64,000 nt of DNA from Gambelia wislizenii. Its lineage: Eukaryota; Chordata; Lepidosauria; Squamata; Crotaphytidae. The translations under genes and the position numbers were made by a program. The notes beneath the pieces are model-generated. The model was not told the origin of the DNA. It saw only the letters and a list, made by a program, of their open reading frames with translations, and ran no database searches. Of this stretch, positions 55,101-61,100 are shown one piece after another. The DNA lies in contig JAUMIR010000005.1 in NCBI GenBank assembly GCA_030847615.1, forward strand, positions 213,140,645 through 213,204,644. Direction: 5' to 3'. Every line of letters begins with the position of its first letter. The first letter of the stretch is position 1.

Positions 55101-58100
55101 CTTACAATTCAGACCCCCAATCCATATATCCTGGTATACCTTCTGAACTACTTTGATTAAGATGGTGTATGCTCATGGAAAAGAAATAAATTACATTGCT
55201 ATTAACATTCTGTTGCAGCTGTGTGCCTTCAAGTCCTTTCCAACTTTCCGAGACCCTAACGTGAATCTATCATTGGGTTTTCTTGGCAAGATTTGTCGCG
55301 CGGGGGGGGGGGTGCTTTTGTCTTCCTTTGAGGTTGAGAAAATGTAACTTGCCCAGGGTCATCCAAGCAGGGATTTGAATCCTGGTCTCCAGAGTCATAC
55401 TCCAATGCTCAGACCACTACACCATGCTAGCTCTCTGCACAGGCTATTAAGTTAAAATATTTTGATATTACCTTTAGAGACATGAAAGGTTAAATAAATC
55501 AAAAGAACCTGCACTGCCAATATGTTAATTTTTTTAATAGAACATGTATATTTAGGAGTGTTTTTCACACAACAGTATCATAATCAAGAAAGGTATTTGA
55601 GCAGAGCTTGGAAGTTTATTTCAATTTCTTAGTTCCAAACCTCTCATGAGTAGTTACTTACACGTAATAATTATTTTAAGTAACTAATAGTTGTATTTTA
55701 GTCAATTTTTAAAAGTCAAAATGCTAAAAACATTACAGGTCTGTGGTACAAAGTGCATCTGCATGGTGTCCTGCAGAAGCAAGTACTGTAAAACAGAGTT
55801 GCACCACAAAAGCAGTGAAGTTATCTTATCCCTCATTATACTGCCAACTCTAGTAACTTAGTTCTACCTCAATTATTTCCAAGCTCTACATTTAAGTTTA
55901 CAGTCCTGCTGTCCCCTCACCCTCCTCTAACTCCAGGAAATCCATAATCTTTGCTGTGTGCTACAAAGACCTAATGACAGTTTACAAAGTCCAGAGCTCA
56001 GTCAGATAGTAAAACTGTCTATCACCAAAAGGACAACAGATAAGAACACTCACTTGGGTTCCAATTCTTTGAAGACCCAATCACAACTTCACAAGGACAA
56101 TAACCACAATAGGTCAATGGAAAATCAGTGTCAGATCTGGGCATGGATTCAAATTCCAAATACCCATATGCCTTGGTGGGCCACTTCACATGTCATCCAG
56201 AGTATTATAGTTGTTGCTTTGCTCTTTTGCTGTTCCCAAGCCAGTTCTGGAGTAAAGTAGTTTGAGATATATACTGTACAATCACAAAACATGATAGCAA
56301 CACTCAGCACCTGACCAGAAGACTGATAACAAAGACAGGACTCTCCATTCCTTTGGAGAAGATTCATATGCTCTAAGAATGGTGCTATAGAAGCATGTCA
56401 TGAAGGCTTCAGCAGCCATGTCCTTTTTGGCAGGTAACACACACACACACACACACACAAAAGTTTTCTAAGCGTCGATTTCTACATTCCCAGTTTGTAT
56501 ATAGAACATATTCCATCCATACTGTGTATAATAAAATTTAACTGCTGAACATGCCTATATATCAATATAGGCTCCAGGTCACAATACAACATCACAAAGA
56601 GACAATGGGCAGAGAATGGCTTAGCTTACATAGTACATATTAAATGCCTAAAAATGTAGATCTATTCAGGAGCCAATCCTGCTCATTTACATTTACACAC
56701 ACACACACATCCCAGATATAAACTATATGAAATGTAGTCTAAATCAAACATTACTACAAAATAACTACTAGTTTTAAAAAACAAAATCTTAAAATCAAGT
56801 TATTTCATCGATTGCCAATGACAATTTAATACTACTGTACATCTGTATTTTTCAGTCTATCATATTTTACTTGTCACTTTGATACTGCCATATTCTCTAG
56901 CTTCTCTTCGCAAACGAACATTCAGGAAGGACTCATCCCGCACTTTCTGCAAGCGCGCTGATGACTAAAAAGGCCAATCCAAGATAAAAAAAAGTCTGGT
57001 TGCAGAAAGCACAGCAGAAGGTTTCCCTTGGGTGATGTTTCCAGGTTGTAATTCTTTCTGCGTTGTCGTTTCTCTTCAAGACTTGTTCGGAGTGAGTTCT
57101 CAAATAAGGCTGCAGCATTGTGGATAGTGTGTCTCCATGCCTCGCGATGTGAGGCCAGGGCAGACCATTGTTGGTGATCAATTTGGCCAAGCCTGAGATG
57201 TTGTTTCAGGGAGTCACTGTATTGCTTTTTTGGAACGCCCCTCTTACGCTGACCCGTGGCAAGTTCACTGTAGAATACTATTTTGGGGAGGCGATGGTCC
57301 TCCATCCTAGAAATATGCCCTGCCCAGCGCAGCTGTGTTCTCAATATCATGGCCTCAATGCTGTCATACAGGCCTCAGAGAACAAGATAATAAAGTCAAG
57401 GTAGTACCTTATGTTAGACCAGTTTCCACTGACATAGTTTACACATAAATTAACCAATACTGTCCAGATGGCGTACAAAGATAGCACACTCTGTCTAGCC
57501 ATGTTTTAGTCAAGACTGCAAATTTAACCAAATACACTTACATGCAAGTCAGTTATCCAATACCAAAGCAGCTTACTTCCAAGTATGTATTCTTATGGCA
57601 GTTATGTTCAAGTTAGTTAGTTGTAATTCTGTAAAGTGTGATGGAAATATTCTGTGTCTGTTAAGGCCAAGTAGTTTCAGTTCTTGAGTCTCAGTTATAT
57701 AAAATAAATAAACTAGATTTATTGCCTGGTAAGTGCAGTCATATGCACACCTACCAGAGTGCAAACTCAATGCAACTTACTTTTGAATAGACATGTGTAT
57801 TAAAGCATCCCTCACATCAATTTCAAAAGCTCAAATTGCCTATTCCAACATATAATTAGAACCTATGGAAAAAATATCTAGCACTTTTTCTAAAACTATT
57901 ACACACCAGTTTCCAACAGCATTTTATAAATTTGAAACAGAGCTAACTTTTTCCCAACAGAGACCATAGCATAAAATAACACATGTCATTACTTTCTGAA
58001 TAATGATGGCATAAGTTTGGGTCACATTTTAGCAAGCAACATGACAAACAGTATGTCACACTGACCAAAAACACCTTTATAATGAAAAATCTTCCGTATT

Positions 58101-61100
58101 GACCACCACATAAATACCTGAATGAATAGAAGTTTCACTAAACATTTGTCTTCTTAGCGCTTATGTACTGTACTTGCATAGACTTGGAACTGTAGAGAAC
58201 ACATCTTCAAAATGTTTGCAACAGGATAAATTCAAAACAAGAATTAGCCTTCTACAGGAGTGGTTCTTAATCTGTGGTTGGGGACCCTCAAGGGTCTGTG
58301 ATGTCCTCAAAGGGGGTCTGTGAAGGCTTGAAGGCTGCTTGGCCCACCTCCTCTCTGCAGTGGAGTAGCCATGTGACAGGAACCAAGGCAAAGACTTGTA
58401 CAGTTGTCCCTTCATATTCACTGGGGTTTGGTTCCAGGACCCCCTGTGGATACCAAAATCCGTGAATACTCAAGTCCATTTATATGCAATGGCAAAGCAA
58501 AATGGTGTCCCTTATATAAGATGGCAAAATCAAAGTTTGCTTTTTGGATTATTATTTTTTTAAGAATATTTTCAAGCTGTGAATACTTAAATCCATGGAT
58601 ACCAAATCCGTGGATACACAGGGACAACTGTAATTGTATTATTATTAGTATTATTATTATTAGGTGTCCGTTATCATTGCAATTTCCAACACCATGCTTG
58701 CCTAAGACACCTTTCCAGGCTTCGGAGTTCTTTCCTACTCTGGCATTGAAGTCACCAAGGATAATAATTTTATCTTCTACAGGGACTTTTTGTATGAGTT
58801 GGCGTAGGTCTGTGTAGAATTTGTCTTTCTCTACAGGGTCGGCTTGCATAGTTGGGGCATATATACTAAAGAGAACAACATGTGGGAGGCGTAAGGAAAT
58901 AATGCGATCAGAGTGTCCTGTTGGCAAGGTTTCGAGTTTGGAGGCAATGGAGTTTTTAATCATAAAGCCTACTCCTGAAATATGTTTTTCGGTTTTGGGT
59001 TTGCCAGACCAGTAAAGTGTGTAGCCGGCGCCATGTTCTTTAAGGCTGCCTTCCTCATGGAAGCGAACTTCACTAAGAGCAGCGATGTCTATATTAAGCC
59101 GTGATAGTTCAAGGGCTATTAGGGCAGAACGACGCTCAGGCCGTCCACTATCTTCAGAGTCTTGCATGGTTCTGATGTTCCAGCATGCAAGTGTCAGCTT
59201 ATTTACACCTTTGGAGGCCGGTGTGTGCCTTTGTTTCTTTGCCTTGGTTTGACCGCATCAGGGTATTTGCCCTTAGGCAACTGCAAGAAAAATGTAGGGA
59301 GCAGAACAAGGGTCTCTATGTAACATTTGTGGACCTCACCAAAGCCTTTGACACTGTAAGTAGAAAAGGTCTGTGGCAGATCCTGGAAAGACTAGGATGT
59401 CCCCCCAAATTCCTTAAAATGATTATCTTGCTACACGAGGGACAGCGTGGTCAAGTCAGATATGGCGATGCTCTTTCAGAGCGCTTTCTAATAACTAATG
59501 GAGTGAAGCAAGGTTGTGTTCTTGCACCAACTTTATTTACAATCTTCTTTAGCACGATGCTCCAAAGGGCTATGGCAGAGCTTGAAGAAGACAACGGCAT
59601 CTATATACGCTACCGTACTGATGGTAGCTTGTTTAACTTAAGCCGTCTGAGGGCTCACACTAAGACTCTAAACTATCTAGTCCGTGAGCTGCTCTTCGCC
59701 GATGCTGCTGCCCTTGTTGCCCACACAGAAGCAGCTCTGCAGCACCTAACATCCTGCTTTGCAACAGCTGCAGAGCTGTTTGGGCTAGAAGTCAACCTGA
59801 AGAAAACAGAAGTTCTTTACCAGCCTGCACCACAGGACGAACACCACCATCCCCACATTGCCGTCAGCAAATCTGTGCTCAAGTCCGTTCAGCAGTTCAC
59901 CTACCTGGGAAGCATCATCTCCTCAGATGCCAAGATTGACAAAGAGATCGATCACAGATTAGCAAAGGCATATCGTGCATTTGGAAGACTTCACAAAAGA
60001 GTCTGGAGCAATAAACACCTGAGGCAAAGCAAAAAAATCAGTGTGTATAGAGCCATTGTACTGTCTATCCTCCTTTATGGATCTGAAACATGGGTCACCT
60101 ATCGCCACCACCTACGACTCCTCGAGCGCTTTCATCAGCGCTGTCTACGCACAATCCTAAATATACACTGGACTGACTATGTGATGAATGTTGCTGTCCT
60201 TGAGCAAGCAGGGATCACCAGCATTGAGGCCATGATATTAAGAACACAGCTGCGCTGGGCAGGGCACGTTTCTAGGATGGAGGACCATCGCCTCCCAAAA
60301 ATACTACTCTACGGTGAACTCACCACGGGTCAGCGTAAGAGGGGCGCTCCAAAAAAGCGATACAAAGACTCCCTGAAACAACATCTTAGGCTTGGCCAAA
60401 TTGATCACCAACAGTGGTCCGCCCTGGCCTCTCATCGGGAGGCATGGAGACGCACTATCCACAATGCTGCAGCCTTATTTGAGAACTCACGACTAACAAG
60501 TCTTGAAGAGAAACGACAACGCAGAAAGAATCACAACCCAAAAACATCACCCAAGGAGACCTTCTGCTGTGCTTTTTGCAACCGGACTTGTTTATCTCGG
60601 ATTGGCCTTTTTAGTCATCAGCGCGCTTGCAGAAAGCGCGGGATGAGTCCTTCCTGAATCTTCGTTTGCGAAGAAAAGCCAGAGAGATTATTAGGTATTA
60701 TTATTGTTGTTGTTAGGGTTTTAAATCTTGAGTTAAGTCTTAGGGGACTATGGCAACAAAAGATACTTAAAGAAGGTCCCTGGTAAAAAAGGTTAAGACC
60801 CACTGTTCTACAGAATAGCACAAACGCACCAAACAGTTGCTAGATGTGCAAAGTCTTGCTGCAGTCTTCCAAAACTAGGGGCCCAACAACAGTCATCATC
60901 TTACCTATCTGCCTGCTTCACACAACTACAGTCTACACCAATTTAAATTAGCAGCCATAAACAAGAAAGGTAGACGTTGTTTTTATGTAGGCAATAAAGT
61001 CCCCCAAACAGTAAGTTTCTGTTCCTGAGAGAAACCACTGGAAGTCCTTGGCTTTCAGTTACTGCTTCCTCCTTCTACAGGACCACCCCTCACAAAAAAA

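Larger units (their letters stand above)
58666..60686. mobile_element. Non-LTR retrotransposon copy 3 with inverted 5' half (twin-priming structure)
   Basis: The right part (about 59245-60686, plus strand) carries a reverse transcriptase; the left part (58666-about 59220) carries its endonuclease on the minus strand. The two halves meet head to head, with the segment between them missing. The whole unit is flanked by a 10-bp direct repeat, ATTATTAGGT, at 58656-58665 and 60687-60696. This is what twin priming produces: the 5' part of the cDNA is copied in reverse. It sits inside an older hAT element (58258-60805). Confidence 0.85.
58258..60805. mobile_element. hAT-type MITE split by a Tigger MITE and a LINE; perfect 8-bp target duplication
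   Basis: Left end GAGTGGTTCTTAATCTGTGG, right end GGTTAAGACCCACTG; the 8 bp outside both ends are identical, TTCTACAG (58250-58257 and 60806-60813). Left part 58258-58400, a middle scrap 58631-58665, and right part 60697-60805 belong to the hAT. Compared with 33344-33722, roughly 100 bp is missing next to the Tigger insertion. Confidence 0.85.
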
